From: Candidatus Methanomethylophilaceae archaeon
Lineage (GTDB): Archaea > Thermoplasmatota > Thermoplasmata > Methanomassiliicoccales > Methanomethylophilaceae
NCBI GenBank assembly: GCA_944320495.1
Contig: CALUHR010000005.1
Span: 124,001-188,000, forward strand
DNA: 64,000 nucleotides
Direction of reading: 5' to 3'
The notes below the pieces were generated by a model. The model was given only the letters and a program-made list of their open reading frames with translations, was not told the DNA's origin and did not search any database. This document shows, piece by piece, positions 7,925-16,149 of this stretch (within the stretch, counting starts at the first letter, position 1; every line of letters begins with the position of its first letter). The translations under genes were made by a program, and so were the position numbers.

Positions 7925-8914
7925 ATGGAGCGCATACTCTTCCTGCCCGGAGACGGGCAGGGACCCGCCTCCGTCGACGCCGCCATGCGGATAGTCTCCG
8001 CGGTGGACGGCGGCGTGGAGGCGGCGACCGGCGACATCGGCTCGGCCGCCTACGAGAGGTACGGGGCGTCCCTCCCCTACGAGACCCTCGACCTCGTCGG
8101 CGGCTGCCCGGTGATCGTCAGCGGCCCCACCCAGGAATCCATCGACGGCCGCGACCCGCTGGCCGACCTGATGGGCCAGATGGACCTCTACGGACGCCGC
8201 AGGAGGTTCGTCACCCTGGCGGACGGCCTCGGCGTCCCCGGCACCGACGTCACCATCTGGGGCACCAGCGCCAGCGGCCGCGCCGGCATATCCGAGACCA
8301 GGGACGTGGACGGCGTCACCATCTCGAAGCACATAGGCACGGCCGTGTACGCCAGGATCATGGCGGCCGCCATGACCGACATGGAGCTCCGCGGGGCCAG
8401 CAGGGCGGAGTGCATCGCGAGGGAGGACCTCTTCCCGGAGGCAAGCGGCTCCATCTACGAGTCCTTCGACCTCCTCTTCCAGAGGGAGGGCATCGAGTCC
8501 CACCGCTGCAACGTGACGGACTGGGTCCCTCGCTTCGTGTCCAACCCCGCCTCCTTCGGGTTCATCGTGGCCTCCGACCTCTACGCGATCATAGCGGAGA
8601 GATTGGCCGCGTCATTCACGGGGGGCATCTCCATGTCGCCGCTGAAGCTCGTCGGAGGGGACAGCACGCTCATCCTCCCCTGCGGCGAGTCCAGGACGGG
8701 CGACTCCGTGTCCGCCGCCATGACGGCGGTCTACGCCCTGGAGGACATCGGCCACCGCGAGGAGGCCGCGAGGGCCGAGGAGGCGATCCGCCGCGCACTG
8801 GCGGAGGAGCCGGAATCCGGCAGGATAGAGCCCGGGGACTTCGCCGACCTCGTCGTGTCGATGCTCCGACGGGCACGACCCTCAATAGTCATTTTCTATC
8901 GGCTCCCCGATTAA
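7925..8914 (+). CDS. Divergent isocitrate/isopropylmalate dehydrogenase-family protein
   Basis: 329 residues. The N-terminus ILFLPGDGQGPASVDAA corresponds to the GDGIGPE start of the family, SKHIGTAVYARIMAAAM and GGDSTLILPCGESRTGD match later blocks, and the layout fits the beta-decarboxylating dehydrogenase fold. The usual arginine-rich substrate loop is altered (VTLADGLGVPGTDVTIWGTS), so the substrate is unclear. Lies between dys and a methyltransferase gene in a likely three-gene unit. Not leuB or icd by sequence alone. Confidence 0.65.
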   Translation: MERILFLPGDGQGPASVDAAMRIVSAVDGGVEAATGDIGSAAYERYGASLPYETLDLVGGCPVIVSGPTQESIDGRDPLADLMGQMDLYGRRRRFVTLADGLGVPGTDVTIWGTSASGRAGISETRDVDGVTISKHIGTAVYARIMAAAMTDMELRGASRAECIAREDLFPEASGSIYESFDLLFQREGIESHRCNVTDWVPRFVSNPASFGFIVASDLYAIIAERLAASFTGGISMSPLKLVGGDSTLILPCGESRTGDSVSAAMTAVYALEDIGHREEAARAEEAIRRALAEEPESGRIEPGDFADLVVSMLRRARPSIVIFYRLPD

Positions 8915-8920
8915 GCGGGC

Positions 8921-9964
8921 ATGAAGGATGCTGGACACAGGACGGCCGTCGAGGCCGCCCTGAACTTCGAGGACTGCGGCAGGACTCCGGTCAACAACTT
9001 CGAGGTCGTCACCGCCGCGCGCTACGCCGGCGTCACCGTGGACCAGGCCCGCAGGGACCCGAAACTCTCCGCCCGCGTCGCGGTCGACTACTGCATGAGG
9101 ACCGAGTCCGACTTCGTGAAGCCGGTCCTGGACTCGCAGATCCCCCTGGCGGACATCGGCATGGAGGTCAGGTTCCCGGAGGACGACTACGGCAGCGTCC
9201 CAGGACACCTGGTGGACACCCCCGAGGACATCGACAGGCTGCACATCTTCGACCCGGACAACGCATCGGAGTGCCCCGGCTTCACCACCGTCAGGCAGGC
9301 GCTGACCGAGACCGAGAGCCTCCTGGAGGAGGACCTGCACATCTGCGGGCTCTCCTGGGGCCCTATCACCACCGCCGGCTATCTCATGGGAGCGGAGAAC
9401 ATGATGTTCGCCATGCTGACCGACGAGGACCTCGTCAAGAGCCTCGTGGACAAGGCGTCGGAGCTCGTCTCCGTGATGGAGAGGGCCATGGTCGCCAGCG
9501 GTGCGTCCCTGATGTGGATGGCCGACCCCACGTCGTCCGAGGACCTGATCTCCCCGGAGATGTTCGACACGTTCTCCAAGGCGGGCATCAAGCGCGTGAT
9601 CGACGACGTGAAGCGCGAGTACGACGTGCCGAACTTCGTCCACATCTGCGGCAACACCGTGGACACGATCGCCCACCTCAAGGGGACGGGCGCGGACTGC
9701 CTGAGCTTCGACCACGCCGTCGACCCCGCCAAGGCCAGGAGGGCTGCCGGGAAGGACCTGGCGCTCATGGGCAACGTGGACCCAGTGAAGTACGTCATGC
9801 TAGGGACCCCCGAGCAGGTCGCACAGAAGTCCTACGAGGTCATCGAGGCCGCCGGACGCGAGGGCGGGCTCATCCTCGCCCCCGGATGCGAGACGCCCAT
9901 ATCCAGCCCCTTCGAGAACGTCCTGGCCATGGGACGCGCCGGAAGGGAGTACTGGACCCGCTGA
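8921..9964 (+). CDS. UroD-family methylcobamide:CoM methyltransferase-like protein (MtbA/MtaA type)
   Basis: 347 residues of the uroporphyrinogen-decarboxylase fold. The zinc ligands expected for MtaA/MtbA are present: His-x-Cys in FVHICGNT (about residue 241) and the second Cys in LAPGCETP (about residue 323). MtbA/MtaA move the methyl group from a corrinoid protein to coenzyme M during methanogenesis from methanol or methylamines. No corrinoid protein or substrate-specific methyltransferase is adjacent, so the partner is unknown. UroD-like proteins with other roles exist, so the activity is inferred. Confidence 0.75.
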   Translation: MKDAGHRTAVEAALNFEDCGRTPVNNFEVVTAARYAGVTVDQARRDPKLSARVAVDYCMRTESDFVKPVLDSQIPLADIGMEVRFPEDDYGSVPGHLVDTPEDIDRLHIFDPDNASECPGFTTVRQALTETESLLEEDLHICGLSWGPITTAGYLMGAENMMFAMLTDEDLVKSLVDKASELVSVMERAMVASGASLMWMADPTSSEDLISPEMFDTFSKAGIKRVIDDVKREYDVPNFVHICGNTVDTIAHLKGTGADCLSFDHAVDPAKARRAAGKDLALMGNVDPVKYVMLGTPEQVAQKSYEVIEAAGREGGLILAPGCETPISSPFENVLAMGRAGREYWTR

Positions 9965-9976
9965 CAATCGAAATCA

Positions 9977-10000
9977 TTTTAAAGGGGGAATATTTCCCCC
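9977..10000 (+). promoter_or_regulatory. TATA-like element and inverted repeat ahead of tRNA-Leu
   Basis: ATTTTAAAG (about 9976-9984) is a TATA-like element ~28 nt before the tRNA. It runs into a perfect inverted repeat: GGGGGAA (9984-9990), TAT, TTCCCCC (9994-10000). The hairpin may terminate the upstream methyltransferase transcript. Its position beside a tRNA bordering a mobile region also makes it worth noting. Confidence 0.5.
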
Positions 10001-10008
10001 GTTTCACT

Positions 10009-10095
10009 GCAAGGGTAGTCAAGCCTGGCCAACGACGCTAGCTTGAGGGGCTAGTCCTTAGTGGTCCGCGAGTTCAAATCTCGTCCCTTGCACCA
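10009..10095 (+). tRNA. tRNA-Leu (anticodon GAG), CCA encoded
   Basis: Acceptor GCAAGGG pairs with CCCTTGC; the anticodon stem CTAGC/GCTAG encloses TTGAGGG (anticodon GAG); the T arm is CGAG-TTCAAAT-CTCG. The discriminator A and a genomic CCA (10093-10095) follow. A long variable arm is present as expected for Leu. Core genes lie to the left, and the accessory gene array starts immediately to the right, so its 3' end is the probable integration site. Confidence 0.94.
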
Positions 10096-10208
10096 CTTCC
10101 CTTTTTCCGACAGTCTTTGGGAACGCTGGTGAATGTTACGAATCATCCGTCACCGTTTCGACGGATGCACCTGGTCCGAGGAGACCCGTCTCCGCGAAGA
10201 CACCTTCG

Positions 10209-10412
10209 GTGTCCACCGAGGAGGAACTCCTTTTCTGGAGTTCCATCCCGGATGATGATGTCGTCCTCATCGACATCCGCACCTGCCCGCTCACCCTGAG
10301 TGGTGTGATGGACTGGATTGGGGAGGCTGTCAGACGCCTCCCCCGCCACGAGGTCTTCATGGACGGCGACCGCTACGCCGTCGTCGCCCGCCCGAGGAGG
10401 GATGCGGCATGA
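10209..10412 (+). CDS. Hypothetical protein, first gene of the element
   Basis: 67 residues from a GTG start inside a small hairpin (GACACC-TTC-GGTGTC, 10199-10213). The region before it (10096-10208) has no gene but a second inverted repeat, CATCCGTC/GACGGATG (about 10144-10167). No known domain. Overlaps the next ATG by 4 nt. Confidence 0.5.
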   Translation: MSTEEELLFWSSIPDDDVVLIDIRTCPLTLSGVMDWIGEAVRRLPRHEVFMDGDRYAVVARPRRDAA

Positions 10413-10816
10413 GCCGTGTGTTCAGCGGTGAGGGTGTCGTCCCCGACTCCGTCCGCATAGGCGGACTGCAGGACGGGCTCGCCGAGTCCATCCTGTCCGT
10501 ATGGAAGGGCTTCGACATGCCCTTTGATCCGGATTTCGACGGGGCCTTTTGGAACTCCGTCCCCGTCGTGCCGTGCGTCGAGGAGGTCTGCAACCTCCCC
10601 GACGGGGACGCTCTCGTCTACCGCGGATGGCAGACCGACGCCTACGGACCGCTAACCGCCGTTTCCGAGCTCTGGTACGTCGCCGACGACGGCACTTGGG
10701 TTCGCGTCCGCGACGTCCGTTCCGAGGCCTTCAGGTCCATCACTCTCATCCTCAGGGAGGCCCAGCGATGGCCCAGAGGTTCGACGTCGGGGACGCCTCC
10801 TATGACGGCCAGATAA
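10409..10816 (+). CDS. Hypothetical protein
   Basis: 135 residues, acidic and rich in Trp and aromatic residues (ILSVWKGFDMPF, VYRGWQTDAYGPL, ELWYVADDGTWVRVRD). Not recognised. The last ~15 residues overlap the next gene by 49 nt, more than its neighbours do. Confidence 0.6.
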   Translation: MSRVFSGEGVVPDSVRIGGLQDGLAESILSVWKGFDMPFDPDFDGAFWNSVPVVPCVEEVCNLPDGDALVYRGWQTDAYGPLTAVSELWYVADDGTWVRVRDVRSEAFRSITLILREAQRWPRGSTSGTPPMTAR

Positions 10817-11238
10817 TATGCCCCGTCTGCGGGGGATACGTCCCGAGGGGACACATCTTCCGCTATCTCAGGGGCCCTGGGTGCCGCTACGTCGAGCTCA
10901 GCACCTGCCCGTGCGGGACCGAGGTTCTCTGCACCAGGCCGTTCGGCATATACGACTCGGAAGGCAATCCTTCCGAGATTGAATGGGTCTCGGATGACGG
11001 TCATTGGGCGATTCTCGGCGTCGGCCCGACCTCCTACGGCATCGCGGTCGAGATGGAGCACCCTGTCGCCATGATGGAGTATCTCTGGCCGGAGGACGAC
11101 TCCGTCTGCTACGTCTTCATGGACGCCGACGGGAACATGGAGTGGGTAGTCGGCCCCGACGAGGTTGAGATGCCCCAGGACTTCATTGATGAGGTCCGCG
11201 CCCGCCTGGACGCTGTCCGCAGGGAGGTGTCCGCATGA
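10768..11238 (+). CDS. Hypothetical zinc-ribbon protein
   Basis: 156 residues. Two cysteine pairs form a probable zinc ribbon near the N-terminus: CPVCGG (about residues 18-23) and CPCG (about 46-49). The rest is acidic with DDSVCYVFMDADGNMEW. Function unknown. Confidence 0.6.
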   Translation: MAQRFDVGDASYDGQIICPVCGGYVPRGHIFRYLRGPGCRYVELSTCPCGTEVLCTRPFGIYDSEGNPSEIEWVSDDGHWAILGVGPTSYGIAVEMEHPVAMMEYLWPEDDSVCYVFMDADGNMEWVVGPDEVEMPQDFIDEVRARLDAVRREVSA

Positions 11239-11654
11239 TGTCCCCGAAGGACCTGCTCTACGCATCGGCCTTCGCGGACATCGTCCGCCTCTGGCCGAAC
11301 GCCCCCGTGGCGTCCGTCGTGAGATTCCTGGACTCCAACAGGGAGAGGGCTTCGAAGGCCCTCTCCTCCATGGAGGACCCCTTCATGATCCTCACCGTCA
11401 TCGAGACGGAGTACGACGAAGAAGGCAACCTGATCTCCGCCCGTCCCCGCACGGGCGGTGCCGACTGGGCCCGCGCCCGCATCGAGGACCCGGAGACCGT
11501 CGCCCGCGAGAGGAACAACCTCCGCCGCGTCGTAGAGTACTTCGACTGCGTGATGGAGCTCAACGAGCTCACGGGCCTGCTCGAACGTCACAAGTACGGC
11601 AAGGCCGAGAAGTTCATCGCCAGGAGGACCCGCCGATGGCCGTCTCCATCCTGA
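11235..11654 (+). CDS. Hypothetical helical protein
   Basis: 139 residues, mostly predicted helix (FADIVRLWPNAPVASVVRFL; ERNNLRRVVEYFDCVMELNE). Overlaps both neighbours (ATGA upstream, 19 nt downstream). No family recognised. Confidence 0.6.
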   Translation: MMSPKDLLYASAFADIVRLWPNAPVASVVRFLDSNRERASKALSSMEDPFMILTVIETEYDEEGNLISARPRTGGADWARARIEDPETVARERNNLRRVVEYFDCVMELNELTGLLERHKYGKAEKFIARRTRRWPSPS

Positions 11655-12184
11655 GATGCCCCGGCGGCTCCCGCACGGCGGCCGCCATCGCCCGCGCCTG
11701 GGACACGAGGGACCGCGACGACGTCTGCCTCGATGCGGACGTCTGGAAGGTCACCTCCCCCGGATCGAGGATCGCCGTCCTCTCCGAGGCCAACCCCCGC
11801 ATCACCCTCCAGCTGGCCCACCGCACGCAGGAGATGGGGCCGGTGACTGAGCGCTACGTCTCCTTCGTCCTTTGGAGGGAGAATCTCGGCTACCGCGCCG
11901 TGACGGACATCCGCACGTCCGGCGGGGACGTCGTCGTCGAGTACGACGAGTCCCCGGACGTCCCCGTCATCGGGGGGAACGACCTCCCGTCCTACTACGA
12001 GACCCGGATCTCGTCCCCCCGCCCCGACGCCGTCTGCACCACGTCCTACATCGTCTGCTTCGGGTGCGTCGTCACCAGGGCGAAGAACGGATGGAGGGTC
12101 ACCATCAACGGGAACACCATCCCCGTCGACCGCTTCACCGTCTGCGGGGACAGGGTCGTCTTCCACAGGGAGGGGTCGGCATGA
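11636..12184 (+). CDS. Hypothetical protein
   Basis: 182 residues, beta-rich, with scattered cysteines late in the chain (VCTTSYIVCFGCVV). The start ATG has AGGAGG about 10 nt upstream inside the previous gene. No family recognised. Confidence 0.55.
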   Translation: MAVSILRCPGGSRTAAAIARAWDTRDRDDVCLDADVWKVTSPGSRIAVLSEANPRITLQLAHRTQEMGPVTERYVSFVLWRENLGYRAVTDIRTSGGDVVVEYDESPDVPVIGGNDLPSYYETRISSPRPDAVCTTSYIVCFGCVVTRAKNGWRVTINGNTIPVDRFTVCGDRVVFHREGSA

Positions 12185-12456
12185 ACGGCACCCGCCGTCC
12201 CATCGCGGACGTCAGGAGGTCCCTCCGCCTTCTCGGGTACGAGGAGGTCACGCTCTACTACTCGAAGTACAGCGACTTCCTCGACTACTACAAGGACGAC
12301 CGTCACGTCGTCCTCAACGCTCACAGCTACCGCTTCAGGGTCTCCGACAGGGAGTCCTCGGCCTTCATCGCCGACGAATGCACCCCGTCCCCGGAGCCGT
12401 GGTACTCTGAGATCGTGGCCGCGCTCTACGCGGAACCGAGGGAGGTATCGGCCTGA
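12181..12456 (+). CDS. Hypothetical protein
   Basis: 91 residues, tyrosine-rich (LYYSKYSDFLDYYKDD). Last gene of the first sub-array; followed by the longest non-coding gap in the element's left half. Confidence 0.55.
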   Translation: MNGTRRPIADVRRSLRLLGYEEVTLYYSKYSDFLDYYKDDRHVVLNAHSYRFRVSDRESSAFIADECTPSPEPWYSEIVAALYAEPREVSA

Positions 12457-12651
12457 ACGGATGCGGCTTCGCAGCATCCGGACCGTCCGATTTCCACGCA
12501 ATTTCTGAACTGGGAGTGACCGAAATGTTTATGAATGAATTCGTAGACAATTTCGTACATAGTTCATCTCAGTTCACGCATCTGGCTGTACCCCATTTCA
12601 GGTCTTTGAGTTCGATTAATGGAACCGACCTGAACCAGGCTGTGTGAGTGC
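12457..12651 (+). promoter_or_regulatory. AT-richer control region before the wHTH gene
   Basis: 195 nt without a convincing gene. AT content rises sharply (ATGTTTATGAATGAATTCG at about 12525-12543). Related motifs recur: GAACTGGGAGTGACC, GTTCATCTCAGTTCACG and GGAACCGACCTGAACC, which look like degenerate copies of a GTTCA/TGAAC half-site. This is a likely promoter/operator for the DNA-binding protein that follows. Confidence 0.45.
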
Positions 12652-13920
12652 ATGTCCCGCCCCCGCTCGGACAGGCTCGGCGACAACCGCATCATGGTCG
12701 CCATCTCGATCCTCGGATTGGACGAGAACGGCAGGCTGAGGACCCAGTCCGAGGTCGCTTCCGACCTCGCGATGGGCAAGTCCACCGTGAATGCGTGCGT
12801 CCGCGACCTTATTTCGGGCGGATACATCGTCGAGGTGGGCAAGTCCCGCCGCGACAAGTACTACGGAAGGGGTCCCCGCTGGGCCCTCCTCGAATCCCAG
12901 ATCTCCGACGAGATCAGGGACAAGATGAGGAATCTCAGGTCGGTTCGGAAAACCAGACCCCCTGCCTCTCAGCGGAACCGTTCCGAGGTCCCCGAGGACG
13001 ACGATTCGGCTTCACAGGGCTTAACCGCCGAGAACGGCGGAAACCCCCCGCAGATCGCGTGGGAGGTCCACCGTCCCGGCGGCGGGTACGTCTTCGGAGT
13101 CGAGAGGGAGGGCATCATCGACAGGGTGCCCCTCAAGGTGACCGACCCCTCCTCGAAGAAGGAGAGGACCGTCATGCAGTCCCTCTTCTCCCAGCCCTCC
13201 TACGAGGTCGACGGGGGCGTCTGCTGGTCCGACAGGTTCATCCTCCCGGGCAACAGCAAGGGCAACAGGTTCGCCATCCGCTATCACAGGACGGCGTCCA
13301 AGAGGCTGTTCTACGTCATCCCCGACTTCGAGGTCCTCGTATCCACCGAGGAGGCCACCTCCAAGGAGGCCCTCGTACGCGCCTTCGTCGCCGCCTGCAC
13401 GCCGATGCTGATGTGGCTCGAGCGCTACGCGGGATGGGTCTTCCTCAAGGACGACAGGGGCGTCTACGTCCTCCTTTCGGACATCAAGGTCACCCAGATC
13501 CACCGCGCCATGCGCGGGGAGCTGAACACCCTGATTACCGACCTCACCGACGGTGCCTTCGTCGGCAACGGCGAGGTCTGGACGGACTGCTCCCCTGGTT
13601 CCCCCGAGTTCGAGACGAACAGCGTCGACTACGTCGAGGCCATCGTCGCCCTCCCGGAGACCCGCGCCAAGGCGGACTTCGCGTGCAGGGAGATCCCCGT
13701 CATCAAGCAGGACCTCGCGTCGCTCCACCGCGACGTCGAGGAGCTCACGGACATCTCCCGCCGTCTCTACGACGTCTCGCTCAACATCGTCCGCACGGAG
13801 TCCAACACCCTCCGCATCATCTCCAACAGCCAGACCACCTTCGATCGCTTCGCTCCCGACGGCGTCACCGTCACCGACGCCGACGGGGCGGAATCGCAAC
13901 CTCCGAGGGGATACCAGTGA
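12652..13920 (+). CDS. Winged-helix DNA-binding protein, possible initiator or regulator of the element
   Basis: 422 residues, the largest uninterrupted protein in this half of the element. Residues ~15-70 form a winged helix-turn-helix (TQSEVASDLAMGKSTVNACVRDLISGGYIVEVG). The middle (~130-330) is an alpha/beta domain I do not recognise. The C-terminal ~90 residues look coiled-coil (DVEELTDISRRLYDVSLNIV). It follows a control region with repeated half-sites, so it may bind there. Size and position would fit a replication initiator, but no HUH, primase or AAA+ motif is seen. Confidence 0.5.
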   Translation: MSRPRSDRLGDNRIMVAISILGLDENGRLRTQSEVASDLAMGKSTVNACVRDLISGGYIVEVGKSRRDKYYGRGPRWALLESQISDEIRDKMRNLRSVRKTRPPASQRNRSEVPEDDDSASQGLTAENGGNPPQIAWEVHRPGGGYVFGVEREGIIDRVPLKVTDPSSKKERTVMQSLFSQPSYEVDGGVCWSDRFILPGNSKGNRFAIRYHRTASKRLFYVIPDFEVLVSTEEATSKEALVRAFVAACTPMLMWLERYAGWVFLKDDRGVYVLLSDIKVTQIHRAMRGELNTLITDLTDGAFVGNGEVWTDCSPGSPEFETNSVDYVEAIVALPETRAKADFACREIPVIKQDLASLHRDVEELTDISRRLYDVSLNIVRTESNTLRIISNSQTTFDRFAPDGVTVTDADGAESQPPRGYQ

Positions 13921-14285
13921 GCCAATCCCTCGGCGGGTTCAGCCCCAAGACTTCTGGGGGTGTTTCTTTGGTTCTCATTCAGGATAAGATAAATGATATT
14001 CTGGAATCCGCGGAGGATCAGCTCCGCGACATGGAGCTCCCGCGCGACCTCAAGCGCGAGAACCCCATGGACAGGCTCAAGACCCTGTCCCGTCTGATAG
14101 ACTACAAGTCATCCTCGATGGCGTTCGAGTTCTCCTCCCTGGAGACCTGCGTCAAGCACAACAGGATCATGCTCGAGGCCCAGCTGGACTCCTACGCCCA
14201 GCTTGTCCGCGACGTCCTCCTGCTGTCCCTCGAGGCCGAGCACAATCTGATGCTCCTTGCCGGCCGCATGGAGGTGGAGGGATGA
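13917..14285 (+). CDS. Hypothetical coiled-coil protein
   Basis: 122 residues from a GTG that overlaps the previous stop (GTGA). Almost entirely helical (DKINDILESAEDQLRDMELP; LDSYAQLVRDVLLLSLEAEH). May interact with the preceding protein's coiled coil. Confidence 0.55.
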   Translation: MSQSLGGFSPKTSGGVSLVLIQDKINDILESAEDQLRDMELPRDLKRENPMDRLKTLSRLIDYKSSSMAFEFSSLETCVKHNRIMLEAQLDSYAQLVRDVLLLSLEAEHNLMLLAGRMEVEG

Positions 14286-14494
14286 CCCTCTTCGTCATGG
14301 GCTTCGACGTCGACCTCAAGGGCGTCCTTGTCGAGGCCGACTCCGCCATCGAGGCCATGGAGAAGGCACCGAACGCCGTCATCTCCCGCATCTTCTCCGT
14401 GATAGATGCGGACGGCGTGGGGGCCGAGGTCAGCAAGATCGATACCTACTGCGAGGAGCTCGTCGGCGACGAGGACATCCTGGAGGTGGACTGA
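14282..14494 (+). CDS. Hypothetical small protein
   Basis: 70 residues, acidic, alpha/beta (FVMGFDVDLKGVLVEADSAI). Good overlap with both neighbours. Not recognised. Confidence 0.5.
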   Translation: MTLFVMGFDVDLKGVLVEADSAIEAMEKAPNAVISRIFSVIDADGVGAEVSKIDTYCEELVGDEDILEVD

Positions 14495-14886
14495 TGGCCG
14501 ACCCAGTCATCATCCCCGTCACCATCCCCATAGGGGTCGCCAGGGAGATCCTCGGACTCTTCCGCGCCGGCCGTTCCAACGTCCGCGTGGAACCCGAACT
14601 CTCGCCCCGCGGTACCCCGCTCAGATGGTACCGCGAGAACGACGGCTACCCCGACCTCTATCTCGATCTCACCGACGACACCTGCCTCCGCTACGGCCCC
14701 TACAACCCGGCCGTCGTCGGCGGCGACTCCCGCTTCGTCGTCGAGCTCGTCGTGGACGACTGGGCCGTCGGCACAGTCGAGGATGCGTCCATCGAGGACG
14801 CGGAGATCGAACGCCAGCTCGTCCTCGTTCTCTCCACCGGACACGAGTACCACATCTGCATCGACCCCGAGGAGGTGTCCGCATGA
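14494..14886 (+). CDS. Hypothetical protein
   Basis: 130 residues, beta-rich and acidic. The phrase PEEVSA at the C-terminus recurs at the ends of the 10768 and 12181 products (REVSA), because the codons before the next ATG double as its ribosome binding site (GAGGTGTCCGCATG). Confidence 0.55.
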   Translation: MADPVIIPVTIPIGVAREILGLFRAGRSNVRVEPELSPRGTPLRWYRENDGYPDLYLDLTDDTCLRYGPYNPAVVGGDSRFVVELVVDDWAVGTVEDASIEDAEIERQLVLVLSTGHEYHICIDPEEVSA

Positions 14887-15080
14887 GCTGCCGTGACGTG
14901 CTCGCCACGCTCCGCACCGAGGGACCCCTCACCTCCCGCCAGATCAGCGAGAGGAGCAGATGCTCCATGTCCTCCACCCAGAAGAGCGTCAGGACGCTCA
15001 GCGACGAGGGCCGCATCCGCGTCCACTCGTCCACCACGGTCCGCGGGAACGTCATCATCACCTGGGAGGTGGTGGCTTGA
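14883..15080 (+). CDS. Small winged-helix protein (1 of 3 in tandem)
   Basis: 65 residues. A minimal winged helix: VLATLRTEGPLTSRQISERS, then a recognition helix MSSTQKSVRTLSDEGRI and a basic wing. Likely DNA-binding, perhaps a repressor. Two more short wHTH genes follow directly. Confidence 0.65.
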   Translation: MSCRDVLATLRTEGPLTSRQISERSRCSMSSTQKSVRTLSDEGRIRVHSSTTVRGNVIITWEVVA

Positions 15081-15388
15081 ACAACATCTTCGCCCGCATC
15101 GTCGACCACACGGTGATGGCCGCCCTCTCCGCGATCCGCGAGGAGCCCGGCATAACCCTCACCGCCCTGAGCGACCGTCGCATCCCGTCCGTCAGGCAGA
15201 ACGTGAGGATGCTCTCCGAGTACGGCTACATCTCCCAGGAGACCAAGGGCCATGCGAACCATCTCACCCTCTCCGACAGGGGGAACTTCCTGCTGGACAT
15301 GATGCAGACCGTCAACGCCTACGTCGAGGTGGACGCGGCCGCTGTATCCCGCAGGATGGCCGAGATAGGGGGTGCCGCCGTTGAGTGA
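15077..15388 (+). CDS. Small winged-helix protein (2 of 3)
   Basis: 103 residues starting at a TTG that overlaps the previous stop (TTGA). HTH: REEPGITLTALSDRRIPSVR followed by MLSEYGYISQET, MarR-like. Probably a transcription regulator of the element. Confidence 0.65.
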   Translation: MNNIFARIVDHTVMAALSAIREEPGITLTALSDRRIPSVRQNVRMLSEYGYISQETKGHANHLTLSDRGNFLLDMMQTVNAYVEVDAAAVSRRMAEIGGAAVE

Positions 15389-15701
15389 CTACAACCCCTA
15401 CAGCAGGATCGTCTCCCGTACCGTCTACCGCGTGCTCAGGCTGATCCACGACGCCCCCGGAACCACGAAGACGCAGCTCAACTGGAGGAACGACGCCCAC
15501 GGACGCCGGACCATCGACACGCTCGTCAGGGACGGCTACATCGACGCGGTTCCCACGGATGACCGGAGGGGCAACCGTCTGACTCTGTCCCCCAAGGGGA
15601 CGGAGCTCCTGTCCCTCATGGAGAGCATCACCGTCCTCACGCTGGACGACTGCCGTCGCTTCGACGGGCTCGACATCGTCGGAGGTGGACAGCTTGACTG
15701 A
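15381..15701 (+). CDS. Small winged-helix protein (3 of 3)
   Basis: 106 residues, TTG start overlapping the previous gene by 8 nt. The same fold as its predecessor: LRLIHDAPGTTKTQLNWR, TLVRDGYIDAVPTDDRRGNR, then LTLSPKGTELLSLM, a PadR/MarR-like pattern. It precedes the recombinase pair and may control it. Confidence 0.65.
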   Translation: MSDYNPYSRIVSRTVYRVLRLIHDAPGTTKTQLNWRNDAHGRRTIDTLVRDGYIDAVPTDDRRGNRLTLSPKGTELLSLMESITVLTLDDCRRFDGLDIVGGGQLD

Positions 15702-16149
15702 TTCCGCATCCGTCGGCAGGACTGCCGTCCTCTACGTCCGTATGTCGCGGTACAGCACCGTCGACGAGGTTGAGCAGATCGGCAAGATGCTCGAGTGGTG
15801 CGCCGAACACGACGTCGCCGTCGCGAGGATCTTCCGCGACGACGAGGCGTCCGGTGCAGAGGGGCGTGTCGGACTCGACGAGCTCATCGGATACGCCATG
15901 AGGCGCAGGCCCGACATTCTGCTTGCATGGTCCGTTGACACGCTCTACGACGGTTGCTCCGAGAACGCGGGACTGAACTCGCTTTGCCGTGACTGCGGGA
16001 TGTCCATCGTCCTCGCATCGTCCGATCTCGAGTTCGACAATCCCGATGGCAGGATAATCGCGATGGTCGTCGCTCTGCTCTCGGATACCGCCTTCAGGCA
16101 TGATCTGCTCGCCAACATGCGTCAGTGCGGGGGTGTCTGCCATGAGTGA
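15694..16149 (+). CDS. Degenerate serine recombinase domain (resolvase-like)
   Basis: 151 residues. The N-terminus TAVLYVRMSRYS aligns with the resolvase catalytic start (Y-x-R-x-S), so the nucleophilic serine is kept. The arginine-bearing segment that reads SESRLSRD in the next gene is SVDTLYDG here, so the catalytic arginines are missing. There is no C-terminal HTH. Probably inactive as a recombinase; it may act as a regulatory or dimer partner. TTG 15694 is preferred because GGAGGTG precedes it and it overlaps the previous stop; GTG 15685 is the alternative. Confidence 0.6.
   Translation: MTDSASVGRTAVLYVRMSRYSTVDEVEQIGKMLEWCAEHDVAVARIFRDDEASGAEGRVGLDELIGYAMRRRPDILLAWSVDTLYDGCSENAGLNSLCRDCGMSIVLASSDLEFDNPDGRIIAMVVALLSDTAFRHDLLANMRQCGGVCHE

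Noticed and set aside
8410-10041. A 543-codon + strand frame over the IDH-like and MtbA-like genes
   Set aside because: Arg/Gly/His-rich shadow in the wrong frame; the two genes beneath have conserved motifs.
10117-10299. Small + strand frame (60 codons) after tRNA-Leu
   Set aside because: Arg/Ser/Pro-rich, no ribosome binding site, overlaps the better 10209 gene.
12648-14285. A 545-codon + strand frame overlapping the wHTH gene
   Set aside because: Only its last ~120 codons (from GTG 13917) look like protein; the upstream part is an Arg/Gly/Pro-rich shadow of the wHTH gene.
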